NCBI RefSeq assembly: GCF_037975245.1
Contig: NC_092568.1
Location: 26,718,501-26,782,500 of the forward strand
From: Apostichopus japonicus
Taxonomy: Eukaryota > Echinodermata > Holothuroidea > Aspidochirotida > Stichopodidae
Length of the DNA: 64,000 nucleotides
Reading direction: 5' to 3'
Below the pieces are notes generated by a model. The model was given only the letters and a program-made list of their open reading frames with translations, had not been told where the DNA came from and ran no database searches. The translations under genes and the position numbers were made by a program. Numbering within the stretch: position 1 is the stretch's first letter; each line of letters starts with the position of its first letter. Positions 25,101 to 40,100 of the stretch are shown piece after piece.

Positions 25101-28100
25101 ACCTTCAGGGGCTGGTTTTTTAGCCTCATCTGTAGCAGGCAGCTCCTTCTTCTTAGCCGATGTGGTCATCTTTGGCTGGCTTCCTCCTCTACTTACAGGG
25201 GTACCTTGAGCTGGAGCTGAGGTCTTCCCTCTCACAGGCTTAGCTGCTGCACCACCTCTTATTGCACCACCTCTTGTTGCACCACGCGAGGAACCTCTGA
25301 CTGGTGTTTTAGCTTTAACAAGAATAATCGATAATTGTTTTGACAAGTTGATATCTTATTAGAGATGTCTTATTAGAGGGCCTTGTGGAAGATAAGCTAT
25401 TGCTAAACGAGCTACCCTCTTAAAATAAAGTTTAAATAAAAAATAAAAATATCACAAAACACCGAACAGAAAAGTAGACATATTATCATATTTTAGTTGC
25501 ATAATGCAATACAGTTCTCTTTACAAACAAAGCACAAATTGTCAAGAGTGTAAACATTTTTTAAACAATTAAACTCTAAGCTCCTCTATTCCTAGCACAG
25601 CTTCTCCTTGTCTTACATTCTTTGTCCTTTCCTCACTTTGTCTTAAGGTTACATTAACTATTTTATATGTTTCATAAACTCTCCAGTATTAAAATATATA
25701 TATTGAGAAGAAAAAAGAAGCAATATGGCGACCTTTCCCTATCTACTCTCCTGTTTCTTTTCACAAAAAGGGGGGCTTTAAACAGTAGAGATATGATTTG
25801 ATCTTGAGTATGTTAGGGGTGGAAGTTGAATATCTGCATTTGTTCTACCTCCTTGTAATATGAGTGACAGTTTCTCTGCTTTCACAGGTCATACCTGCTG
25901 TTGCGCCTCTGGCGGCACCACCTGTGCCCCTGGTACCCCTGTTGGTTGGGGTACCTCTGCTTGCAGGTGCACCTCTCTTTGTATTGGATGGTAACCCTGT
26001 ACTTCCTTTACTTTTATCAGCTGCTCCAATCTTCTTGTCAGATTCCTCTTTTTTCAATCTCTCCTGCCACCATTCCTGTTCTGTAATAATATAATAGTAA
26101 CAGATGGTCTATTCTCAAGTGACATTTATCACAGGCTTGGAGTGACCATATAAAACAGTTTTCTGAGTTGATATTGTTTTATTTGTTTTGATGCTAGTCC
26201 CATAACAACATAGTTACGTAACTCGCCTAATCAAGTTTCATATCGAGGTCAAATGGTCGAGTGAAAGTTGAAAATGATGGAACTTTTCCAAGTTAATAAT
26301 ACAAGTGATTAATACTAATAGGACAGGCCATTGCAAGAATGTCTGGGTGACAAAATATTCAGTATCACATGAGATCATTAAGTACTAAGGTTTTGATCTG
26401 ACCAATCACCAAACTTATTTTGACTACTCTGCAGTTGGTTTATTAACAATTTCAAAACACTGCTAAATAAAACCAGAATATTGGAACTGTCATAACAATT
26501 GAATCATTTTTATTAGAAAGTATGATTTGCATCACTGATACCTTCAAATAGATCCTATTCTAGCCCCAACTACTGATAAAAAACAAAAAGCATTGATTAT
26601 ATAAGGGCCAAAAACTGACAGATTTAAGTCATTTGAGTTACTCTCAAATCTCACACCTCAAAATGCAATATACCAATTTGAAGTTTTATAGCAGCTGTGT
26701 TTGCAATGTAATCCCCCTCCCCCCTTCCCCTCCTTATTCTTTACTCCACATATGTACCTGAGTATAAAATGTATGTTAAATGTTGTGTGACAGCAGATTT
26801 ACATCTAAATCAATTATTTTGGGGGAAAAATTGGGATAATTGGTGCCCCAAACTTATTTTGCAACATTTTTTATCATTATAACACATATTCATGTGTAAT
26901 ACTGTCATTGTGTATGGTCCCTGGAGCTAATTATGAAACCCTGATTTCTACATTAAAATAAAACTTACTAATCAGCTGTGTTGGGATATCTCCTCCAACT
27001 AAAAGCTTACTTGTCACATGTTTTGGGATATCTCTTCTAATTATAGCTTACTTGTCAGCTGTCCTGGAATAGCCCCCTCCCCCCAATCCCCTCCCCCCAA
27101 TCCCCTCCCCCCAATCCACCCCAAATAAAGAATTTGCTTTTCAGATGTTCTGGAATAGCCCCCTCAAATAATAACTTACTTGTCACCTGTTATGGGATAT
27201 CTTCTCTAGTTACAACTTACTACTTAAATTAAACGAGACTTAGAATCAGTTGCAGTTTGATTTGGATTCTACCTACTCATCACACAAACAGATGGAATAC
27301 CAATGTGTAGTGTGATGAGTGGGTAGAAGAACATCTCCTCTAATAAGAACTTCCTTTGAGATGTGTCCTCTCTAGAGCAATGTGTCCTCTCAGATTTCGA
27401 ATAAATGGAGGAAAAAAATATTTTGTCACAATAAAATTTTGTTAATACGTAACGGCAGTTTGTACACGATGTAGTGGAGTTCAACGCAATCACAAATATT
27501 CTTATTTGTTTCAATCGAAAGTTTGGCGAAGATAGAAGTTATGTAACCGATATCAAACAAGAATAGGGTGATAGAGGACACATTGCTCTACTCCGTGATG
27601 TGTGTCGCACTACCTAACTATATTTATTACTAAAGATAATTTATTTTAAACATTTCGTTAGTACGTAACGGCAGTTTGTACACGATGTAGCGGAATGTTT
27701 AGAATAATAAAGAAGTTATGTAACCGATATCAAACATTAAAAGAGTGCTAGAAGGGACTCTTCTCTGTCTCGTTATTGCATATTGCACTTCTTATCTATT
27801 CCTGTAAGAAAGATTATTAATTATAAACATTTCATTATTTTGATGAATTGTCTTAAATTTGATGTACAAACAATTATTGAGTACCACTGCACCTTCACCG
27901 TTGCTTATTGTCCGCTAGATAATTGATGGCGCTCTCCGCTTTTCTCCTTGTTGTCTGCTCTTATTGTCCACTACTAATGTCCGCTACTAATGTCCGCTAC
28001 CTTCAAGCAGGTACCTGTTTTGGGATATCTCCTCTAGTTACAACTTACTTGACAGCTGTCCTGGAACATCTCCTCCAATAAGAACTTGCTTTTCAAGATG

Positions 28101-31100
28101 TTCTGGAATAGCTCCCTCAAAGTATAACTTATTTGTGAGTTCAATCTCTTAATCTAACTTACTTGTCAGCTGTCCTGGAATATCACCTCCAATGCTTGGT
28201 TTTCCTTCTTGAGCTATGCTTGCTCTGAAGGAGAGTATAGCATCTGCCAATCCCTTCTTCCCCTCGTCTGTGTTGGGAGCATTCTCATACATAGCTAATT
28301 GAGAGTTACCCAGCAGGTACAAAGCATAGCTATTGGTTGGTTGGGCTATAACACCTTTTTGACAGGTCTGAAGGACAGGAATTGTTAAAGATATGGTTGT
28401 AAGACTTCATGCTTACTAGAATTCAGAAAGTTTAGGGATTTTAACATGAAATAAACCAGTAAAACTATCTCATTTGAAGTACTCTGGCAATCTCCCTCCA
28501 TGGAGGGTATTTATTGCTATGGTAACGGCAATAATATTGTGCCACTCACATCTCACTAATACACAGAAGCTGTCTGAAATGAAAATCTAAGAGTGAGGGG
28601 TGTGATAGTAGGACACTGGTCTAAAATTATATTGAAAGAAGGGATATAAAGTGCCCTTTTAGAATTTTTTGACAGTCACCATTATATGAAATTTAAAAAA
28701 TATCACTGTTAATACTATTTTCTAGCAAAATTGGCTTGTCTGTTATCTTGATATAGAATACTGCTGAGGACTAATATTCTAGTGTTAACACTAAATGTAA
28801 CACTACAAAAAAGTCTGACAATCCAAACTATGTTTTTTCCCTACAGATCGATAAATCCTTATAATTTTAAAATTTCAGACTTACAACCTCTTCAGTCGTT
28901 GGAAATGACACCAGCTCTCTTTCAGAACATGTGACATGCTATGAATGACAAGTCACACAATTAAAGCATATTGAAATAATTGATAACCACATGCATAATT
29001 CTCCAACATAGAATATAACACAGATGGAGGCATATCTTTGATATCTCGTCAGGGATTTGTGATGTATCTTACCTTCTCTTGTAGTTCGAGAACCTCTCGA
29101 CTTTGCGGAATGATCGATGCTTGGATGATGGAAGATATGTAGCGGCATCTCTTGGAGATCCACTGAGCATTGCCAACCTCTTCTTCCATCATCATCTCCA
29201 AGAGATTGGTGTGAGCATCCAGGAGCAGCCACTGCATCGACTCGTACGTGTCCCCTCGATGAACCAGTCCACAGATGTTCTGAGAGGCCAGCAGACTGGC
29301 ACTGAAGTAGAAAAAAGGATGAGATATAGAAAGAAGATTAGAACAGGACTCAGGAGAACTGCTATTTGACAAGATTATCATTACTTACTTCTGCAAGTAT
29401 TTGACAGGTTGAAATGTAAGGCAGTCATGTGTATCATGAAGCTTGTCATATTCAGCAATGCCGCGAAAATATTAATCTATAGGGACAGAGAGAGGTCAGC
29501 TAAGAGACGCAGACTTTGGTATTCTTTAAATTTACAAAAGAGATTTTTTGTAGCATTATAGATATATTTTAACAGTTTATTTATTGGGAATAAGAAGAGA
29601 AAATTTAGGAAAAGGAAACTGTAAAACCATTATTACAGTATAAGTAAGGTCTTGGTGAACCTCACATTATGGAAACAAACAGAGTACTAAAGTTTGTCCA
29701 ATGAACACCAAATACACAGGAAATACACTGCAAATTAATAATGGTTTAAGAAGAAAGTCAAATCTTCTGCAGTGTCGGTCATCAAAATAAAAAAAAATAA
29801 AAAAAATACATAGGAAATGCACTACGAATTAATAGTGTTTTAAGAAGAAAATCAAATCTAGCATTAGTCATCCAAATATACAACATTTCATGAAGCTTTA
29901 TTGGTCAAACAATGTACCAAACCTCTCCTAAGATTGTGCAATTTACCTATGGAAAGCTTGTTTTGGTGAGATAAGTTTTTCCTGTGGAGATTTCAAGAGA
30001 AGTTTTCCAAGGTGAATAAAGGCCCTCAAGAGATGACTGTTGGTGGGTCGAAGCATATCCTCAGCATCCAGGTCTGAAATACTGTTCCGATAAAGTTGAA
30101 AATGGATTAAATTTGCAAAACAGTTAAGAAGTATCATCCTAATTTTCAATAACTGTGCAATATTTAAGACCAGTAATAAGGACAAAAATTGCATATTCAA
30201 GCATGAAAGCTAACATTTCTATCCAATTTTTACGAAGAGTAAACAATATGAATTATTTGCATTATGGAAACTGGTTGTGGACTACATTTATCCACCCATT
30301 GCCACCCTTTTGAGTATTTTTAACAAACTTACCTGCTAGGAGATTTTTCCTCCGCTCTTAAGATAGACAATCCTAAGATGTGTTCCACACCATCATGGAG
30401 GTAGTGTATAGCCTCTTTCAGTCTCTTACCCGGCCTCTCCATTTGCATTGATAATGCTAGTCCGAGGTACAGTCTACATGACAAAAGGAGAATAAGAGAA
30501 GATAAAACATATTAATGTTTCATCAATTTTATTTTAGCTGTATTGAGGATTTCAACATTAGTCACATACCAAACTTGATTGTTAGACCAAGCCTATTCAT
30601 CCACCCACCCATGTAAACCAACTTGCTCACTCTCACCCACCCCCCTCCCCCACCCCAGCCCTGATTAAAATATAACAGAAACATATATAGAATGATGCAT
30701 TCAAACCACACACCCCTGGAAACTGAGTCCTATTCCCCCAATCACCCAAGGAAAAATTATGAACAATAGCTTGAATGTGACCAAGTCCTGCACCCACCCA
30801 CCCACCCACCCACCCACTCACCCAGCAAAGGTGGAAACAACTTATATTACAACACAAGAAGAAAGTATTAAAGTCAGATAAGCAACCAAGTCAGGCCAAT
30901 CTTACTTAATAAAGTTAGAAAATAAAATTAAGCAACACCTTTGTCTGTACGACATACAGACAAAGAATACAGAATTCTGTAACATGAAAGGCCAATGGAG
31001 AATAATAAGTATTATACTGCTATTCTCCAATAGCTTTTAGAAGGTATAACCAAACATGCCTCTATATAGTTCATGACGTACATGACGTCATCGCATAAGA

Positions 31101-34100
31101 CTTTATACAGCAAAGTAAGACAGTATGGCAAGATGTGTGATTAAAACAAAAATAAGAAATACAACTAAGTGTTCTAAGTAGTTTACCCAGTTACCTTACA
31201 ATCGCCATAACAGGCTTTATGCTTAATGCAACCTGAAATCTCTCTATGGCTTCGGCTAACTTTCCTTGCAGTAGGAGCACTCTGCCGGTATGAAGGTTAT
31301 AGGTGAGGTTGTTTTGCTGGAGAGATAATGCATCCATGTACTTGAGACAAGCCTTACCCAGCGGAGTCTCCTGATCGGAGGCGGCTTGAGCCGCCTTACC
31401 ATCCTACCGAGAAATATATGAAAGGAGGACATAGCGAATAAAATGAGAAATCAAAATACGGAATGCTCAAATTTGTGTAAAAGCTAGACAAAATATGTAT
31501 ACATCATAGATGAAGAGGTTAAAGGAAGAGTTAAGATCCATCATGACATAGGGATTCTACAGTCTACACAATGGACATCAATAATTAGCTATGCTTCAGT
31601 ATTTACAGTAGTATGCTTCAGTATTTATAGTGAGAAATCAAAATACGGAATGCTCAAATTTGTGTAAAAGCTAGACAAAATATGTATACATCATAGATGA
31701 AAAGGTTAAAGAAAGAGTTAAGATTCAGCATGACATAGGGATTCTATAGTCTACACATTGGACATCAATAATTAGCTATGCTTCAGTATTTATTGTAACT
31801 GATGATCAAATCAATTAATTTTATCTAGCAATTACCGTGTTGCTATGTAAACCGATTATCATAAACCCATCCCGTTTGGTTGGACATAAAATCTACGAGA
31901 TATATTCCAAATTTATTCTTTTGTGAATTCTTTATACTTGAAATTTAACAGATAGCAGATCTGTTTAATTTCAGTATGGTGCATCATCTTTCTTTTCGAT
32001 TGATTAAAACCTAGATCTGTAGCACTTAAAGGAAATATTAAATAGCCTACTAGCTCACACTGGCTGTAGATGAAACGTACAAGTAGATAAACTAACCTGA
32101 GTGGCTTGCTTTGATTTCCAGACATAGAGCCCCTGGACGTAATCAGCCTTCCCGGACTGACCAGAATCCAATAGGAATCGATATTCCTCATCTAGAGCCT
32201 GGAGTTGTCTGGAGAGGGATGGATTTGACCCACCTCCTCTTTGCTGACAGATGGCTTGAATGTCATCCTCTTTGGACGACTCCTTGGCGTTTGAATCCAG
32301 AGAAAGATCAGCAAACCCTTCATCAATGTCATCACTCTTTAGAAGGCAAATTAAAAGGTATAAAATAAGCAATATATGATTCAGAAAAGTTTCTTCTGTT
32401 GAACATGTTAAATAATGATGAAACACTGAAAGACAATGCATATATTAGAATATGTTGAAGAGATGAATAGTGTGCATCACCAACATTTGAAAATTATGTC
32501 ATCTCCATTACAGCAAACAAGCACAAGGAATGAATAAAAAAAAAATGAAATTCAGGAATTAGTCTCACCAGTTTAATATCTACTTCCACCTTCAATAATG
32601 TAATATCTTAATCAAGTCATCACAGAGCCCATTGAGATATGGAGGGGGCTTAGAGAATAATGGATGAAGAATGGTGTATTTCTCATATTCATATTACTCA
32701 AGGAAAGGTGAAGAGGGCCAAAATGGGCCCGGTGACGTACTTGCTTGACATGAATTCTATAAAGTGTCAGATATGATAATCTGTAATGAATTGCAATATC
32801 TTTTTTCTCAAAAAATTGCATTAAATTTGTGCTTCCTTTCCTTTTCTATTCATTAGAAGTGAAAAACAAAACCCCATCTGTACTGATTACCTCTTTTGCA
32901 ATGCCAAACAAGTCCTTGGCACAGTACTGTTCTTCAAGCACTAATCCTAACTCATAGTGCAGCTTAGGATCCTTTGGGTTCTGTTTAATAGCACATGAGA
33001 TATTAACAGCTGCATCATGTAGGAAGTCTACTGGTGAACTCCCTGAGGCAAACTTCTTGGTTTGACCTTGAGGGTAAAAAAAAAAAAATAATCATGACAT
33101 ATGATAATGACATTTGTTCACATCCATCAATAACATAATTATTATTGCTTTATGCATGAATTTTACAAACTGATATTAGTTTTACATGATGCTTTATACC
33201 CTCCCCCTCATTCACCCCCTCCATCTGAAACCTGTCAGACATGGGTAAAATTATAAATAAAATTTAATTTTAATAGAAAGAGACATAATGAAATATATTT
33301 AAAATTATTTCTACATTTGTATTAATTTTTGTTTTGTGGAACAGCACTTGGAGAGACATGTCTGTTTTGAAACTGTAGTATACTACATAGTACATAAATA
33401 TTTATTTATTGCATTCAGATAAAATTTATTTTCAAACAATGCTTTGAGGTTACCTTTCTTTGGCAGGGCATCTCTGTATTTCTTACATAACTGTTTAGCA
33501 TTTTTCATCAAGGTTTCAACATTTTCAACTATTCCTGTCTCCTGCAGCTTTTTCTGCCAACTGTGTTCCTATTGTAGGATTGAAAAAACAAAAGTAGGTA
33601 AAACAAAAGTAGGAAAAAACAAAGGATGAATGGTTATAGGAGAAAATTGAAAGAAAACAACGTAACTGCTATGTGAGCTGGAGATGATCACCTTCAAGCA
33701 TAAATAGTTGAACTTGTTTTTAAAACATTGCCTTTTCAACAACAAAAAAAAATGTAATTGCTTTGTATGTTTCGAATGGGTAGTAGTATCATTGAAGTGT
33801 TTGATGTTAATAATGTGGTACAACAAACAATTAATAATGTTATTGCAAATTCTCTCAATGTTACCACGTTGTAGTAAAAATGGCATACAAACATCACATA
33901 TAAAGTCTGCTGCCAAGTTGTTCTTATCACCTGTTTGTTCACAGATTCACAGGTTGCTAAGGTAGACTACAGTTATTCCACGATAAATAGTGGTTATCAG
34001 CTGTATCAGTTTCTGTAGTATGTTAATGTACCTGTTTTGTAAACCTATGCGGGCATGGCATTTAGAGCAAAACCTTGCAAAAAATGACACAGCTTCTATA

Positions 34101-37100
34101 TAGTCACACAGACAGAATTAAGTGCTGCACCAATAACCAGCAAGTTAACTGAAAGCGATGACATATCACATCAAATGACAAATGAAAGACCAGCACATAT
34201 ATGATTTTATTTCAATTTTTTTCCCTTTCATTTTCATGTAGTATATATTTAATACAGGGATACAGAATGTACTCTAATATTGACTATGATACATGCTGTG
34301 TAAGACCACTCAGCAGAACTCTGGCGGGAGAAATAACCCAAAGTTTTCATTTTTAATCAATATTCTCATGAAAATGCATATATAATGATTGAATGTGAGG
34401 TTCACTTTTTTTTTTTTCCCTTTTCTAACAGAGTAAAGACGGACAAGTGGAAAATGGGCACATTCGGGGGGGGGGGGGGGGTGTGAATTCCATTGATTGA
34501 AAAAATGTCAAGTTTCCTTACTTTCAGACTGTGTTTGATGTCTCTTCTGCTGTGCTTGCTACTACAGACATAATCCTTATGCCAATCTTCCTCGCCCTTG
34601 ACAAACTTGCAGCTACACTCCTTACACGAAATAGTGTCCTAGAATATCAGAAACAAACAAATAAGACAATTCAGCAACAATTTTTTAATAACTCGTAACA
34701 TCTGCCGATCATAAACATGGACAGGTAGAAATATTATCAGGGAAGAGAAAGGTAAACATGAATAGATCCCGCCACTTCCTGACGTAGGAACTGTAAATAG
34801 TATTTTACAAGAGAAAAATTTCAGAGTATGCAAAACTGTTACACAAAATTTCAACACTACATTATTCCTTTAATATGGGCATAAATGGTAGTAATTAGGG
34901 CAATCAGTATTTTATTAATCATAAGTTGCATGTAAAAAGATGAAATATGGCTTCACCTCTCTGTCCTCTAGAACCTTGGGTCTGAAGGTGCACTGCTGTA
35001 TATGACTACCAAGTAAACTGTACTTTATCCTCTCCGAGCAGCCTGTAAGATCAAAATTAGACCAATTAAACATGTAAATTTTACACTTTGTGAACTCTAT
35101 AAATGTTTACTCTTTCACCAACGAAATACAGTACTTATGCAAATTTGGATAAACATATATACTGTGAGTCTCGTAAACTAGGATGTGACACCGTTCAAAT
35201 CTCTGTAAATGTTGGAAACAAATTTTCCCTTAGGGTGTTAGTAAAGACTTCTAATGTCTGAATCAAAGATTTTCTTTATTATAGGTATAAGGATTACAGC
35301 TTTTATGTGTTTTCAATACAACTGGTATGTGTTTAGAATTATCAATTATGTTAAACACATTTGCATGTGCTTCCAGCTTGATGAGCTAAAGTATCTTTAA
35401 AGGCTTTCCTAGGGGAGATGGAGCCTTGGAGAATATATCAAAGCATATATATCGGCAACAGGAAAACTAACTGGGAAATCATAAACAAATTTGAAAATAG
35501 CAAAACAACTTTTGCTGGAACAGGATGCAAGCCAATCGATTCTGTATTGTTAGATTTAGAGTGAAATACAAGTTATACTGTTATAAGTGAGAAATGAGAA
35601 ATAAACATAAACTCAAATCGATTAAATTCATCAAAAATACTAATGATAAAATGTAAAAATAAATCGTATGCCCTTTTCCTTCCTTCTTGTTTGTCTTCTC
35701 CTATCTCTGCTGCTGCTTCTGGGCACAATTAAACCTGAGAGCAGCTTTATTCATTTCTAAATTTGTAGACTGATATTTCAAAACAGATGAATATCAAACG
35801 CTCTGCCTTTATCAGTAATTAAGGCTTTAATTAACAAAGTGCATTTTCATCCAAAGGGCACTCTACTTTAATGATACAGTGCTGAAGTGAGTAACAAATA
35901 ACACATTTATCTACCTTAATATTAGCATTGGGAGTTTTCAGTTCTTAAACTAAATATTATCTTTTTCGTAAATAGATATGAGGACTCAGTTACAACTCGC
36001 AAAAGAGAGTACTATCAACACATTTTTTAAGTGCAGTTAAAAAACCTACGGAAAGGAGTGTACTTAAACTGTTATATTGTTCTTTGATACACATTGAGTC
36101 ATTGAGCATTTTACTAACTTATAGTTTCGAAAATGCTTAAAAGCAGGTAACTGTAAAGCAAAGATTCCTTATAATTCCTGGTATGTTTTTGCTTGATGAC
36201 CCTAAATTTCACTTTCATCATCTTCACGACCCTCCAGTGTTCATCGTTGTGGGTTTGGGAAGGGGCCTACAGGGAGCAGTTATCCCCATCCCCTGTGAGA
36301 ATTTTTTTATACAATTAAGGGTACTTAGTTGCAAATTGAAGTTATATATTTTTCAAGCCTTTGATATAATTTATGTTTAAGATATTCCCACTCCCCCTCC
36401 CCCAATTATAAAATATGGGTCACCACCCCCATTTTGAACACCAGGGCTTTCAAATGAGCAAGCAAAGGTTGTCGCTCAATATATTGCATTGGTGAAAAAA
36501 CAAATATCATGTTTTATGCTCTTCAAAAGATATATGAAACAATAAATATATATATATTGAATTCATTTTATTCAACTTAATTTTATACATATTGCATTAA
36601 GCAACAGAATATGTATACTGATCAAATCACATTATTTAGTTATTTAATTTAATGATATTCATTTAGTTGACTGATGGCACTCCACAAATACATCTAATAT
36701 ACTATCGTACTAAATCTTGTTTAAGAACAACAAACAAATTGTCAGTGGCGGAGCGTCCATACAGTCAGGGGGGCGGATGCCCCCGCCTGACGGACTCAAA
36801 TGGACTGCTGGCGCCCTTTTCAGCTCTTTACCACTTTTTACTTATTCGCGATTATTGACTATTTTATTGCGCTCTCATCTACCTATTGACATTTGTCACA
36901 TTTTGTTGGTGTAATTTGGCGATGACACCTATTTATTCTTCGTTTATTTGCCAATTAGCCAGGCCCGGTAAGAGTCATTTCCGGTGATCTAGGGAATATC
37001 TTTACTCAATTTTTGTTTGTACGCTACGCGCCAACCTGTGGTGGCGCTCCGCTTAAATAGTGTCAAAAGCGCCCCTACAGATCATTCTCGTGTTTCTGCG

Positions 37101-40100
37101 GGCTGCATCTACTGCCGATTTCTTGGGACTTGCTGGTTTTTATACACATCTATCAAGCCTTTATGATACCATCTGGAGATGAGTAATCAGTTACTTACCT
37201 CTGTGTGAGAAAAGACATAAAACAACTACAGCTGACATCTCTGTCTCTAGACCATTTTCGCCAACTTTCCAGTCACCCTCCAGGACTGAACTGTCAAGAG
37301 GGTCTTGTTTACATGTCCTTGTCAGCTCTTCGATGATTGGTTCGCTGAAGACGTGCTTGGGATCGGAGCCAGCAATACTCAGAGGTCTGTAACATGGAGC
37401 TAGACTGACAGGACATTCAAATCTTGTTTGGTGTTCTCTATCTGCAAACTCTACAGCATGACCTAACCATTGTTTCAGTAAAGTCACAGAATAAACCTAA
37501 ACCAAACAGAACAGAAAAAAATAGTTAAAAATCCTGATTTTGTGGAAAATGGTGTAGAATTTATTTATGCATCACAACCTGGAAATTAAAAAAATAAAAG
37601 TAATTTAAATTAAGAAGTAATATAAATTTGATGGGATCTACAAGGATAATTTTAAATATTTATCACATAATGAAGATTCCTCTGTAGCTACTATTTCTCA
37701 CATAAAACAGTTTACATTAATCACTATGCTCTCAGGCTTTCCAATTACAATTTTTTTTTATGTTTTATTTATTCACTTTTCCATTGCATTTTGGAAGAGG
37801 AAAGACAAGCATTGGCTAGAAACAGTTAGGATATGAATCACTGGTACAAATTCCATTCTATCCCAATCATTAGTGATGACTTTTAAAGTTAATTAGCAAA
37901 CACAATTTTAGAATTACTATCGTACTGATTTTGTTGAGCCATCAGCTGAGGTTACTTCCAGGTTCACAGGGGTTTGACCAATATTAAGACTGATTTCTGC
38001 TAAGCTGGGGTCTTGACCATTCACTGTTACAGCTGTCTTCTTATCCAGTACTGATGGAGTTATCTTCATGGAACTTAAATGGTAAGGGACAGTGCCTTGA
38101 AAACAAAATGAGAGAATATATGTAAATGATGCATAATTTACACAAAACATGACACTATGAATGTTGCTTGTACTTCTACAAGAGACATCTAGTAAGATCA
38201 CCACAACAATATGCCACTATAGAGCCTTTTACACAATTATTTCCTTCCTTTGACACCTGTGGAATTAATTGCCACGTCATTGATAAAGACATTTTTTCAT
38301 GTTTAATTCCCATCAAATTTGGGACTTTCAACTTACTGGCTTTGTGAGCATATAGTATGAGAAGGTGTGTCACTTGCTTGGATTGCACAACAGACAGGAT
38401 ATATAGATAATGTCTGAATGAATTTGAAAATTCCATCTCTTGTATATGAAATAATAAAATAAAGAAAACACATTTATTAACAGGTAGGATATTATTAATC
38501 TTCCCACTTATGTATACCTTTATATCTTTTGTGTGGTAATAATATTCCTCGCTAGTGGCGTTGCCAAGGGGTGACCTGGATGTGGGGGTCACATGCCCTC
38601 CCCCAAAATAACCAGATAGCACCAAATTGCATCTTTAGACCCTTAATTATTTAAAACCATTATCCAAGCAAAAGGGTTAATTTCCATTTTTGTATAACTT
38701 TCTTATCTGCCTCAATTAAAAACATGAATATCGGACAGACTAAGCCTGAAAACTCTTATACATAAAGTTACTTCAATTTGCAAAATATAGCACCGGATTG
38801 TATCTAAGGACCCTTAATTAATTGCCCCCTACCCTAAGATCCCTCCCCCACGATGACATTCAAAAATAACATTGTGCCCCCCTAATTAAGTGCTGTGTCC
38901 TCCCTGTGCCCCCCAAGATTGAAATGTCTGGCGATGCCACTGTTCCTCGCAAGGCTTATTTTGACCTAAATTGATGGTTAAAGCAACAAGCAAACTTTCA
39001 TACGGAAGAGAGTGATTATTTGTTTTTATCCTTACAAGTATAAAGCAATTGACTGGCATCAAATACTGGTACTAATTCTCCAACAGACAGCTGGATTCCA
39101 CTGAGTGTAGCATCGCTAGCTGACAGTCTCTTGGCATCAATCTGGTAAATTTTAGTAGTACCATCTTCTGCAGTCACCTCAATCTTTATGACAGTGGTGT
39201 TTCCCTCCTTAAGGGATATACTCCTTCCACCATCATGATGCTAGGAATGAGCAAATTTGAACATAAAAACAGTCAATACAGTTTTCAACTTTTTCAAAAT
39301 TGTGCCAATATTCTTCCATTAAAGCTTCGTGCCTAATTTCTGACCAACCTGTTTTCCCCTTTTGCAATCCTTGTATATTATACCTCCATTCAGCATAGAG
39401 TAAGCCTACTCTACCATCCTCCCTAGACCTAGCTATTCCATCTTCAGTCTCTTTTCTCTTCATGGGCACTTCTTCTTACAACTGGTCCATGACAGAAAAC
39501 CAAGATACAGAGGCAACGATAGACAACAAATTGTCAAGTGGGAGCCTGTGAATACTCATTACTTCTCAATTCCTCACGTACCAATCTAACTTCTTGAGAT
39601 TGAGAGGTTGTAGTCTCCCACTTTCAGTCATCAATTTTGTATAGGCCTAGCTGCTACCACTTTGGACATCTGATTGGAAGTGTTATACCTCCTCCCATTT
39701 GCCATTTATGTAACATTAGCTGACATTGCTAATCTATAGCTGGTTTGTTAGGCCGAAGTTGGTTAAAGTACACTTACTTTTACTTTAGGCTGTTAGGCTA
39801 GCTATAGGCCTGACAGAACTTTATGAACAATTAGCCTTGGCTCAATTTTAAATTGATATTAGGATTCAAAGTCTGTAGTGTAGTCTAACAAAGTAACCGT
39901 GACTGTGAGGGATAGGCTCACGCCCTAGCCTGGCGTATATAACTTCTAACGAGTAACGTTATACTGCTAGGCGATATCGTAACTCATGTGCTTACTAAAA
40001 TTTGAGTTGAAGCATTGCTGTCACTTGTGAAGTAATCCAATGTCAACTTGTCAACATTACTTGCGACTGTTACTTTGTATTCAGTAACACTACGATCAAA

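Noticed and set aside
25864-26094. Plus-strand open frame rich in Val/Pro/Leu
   Set aside because: It is the antisense of TPR-gene exon 15, whose splice phases fit the minus-strand gene.
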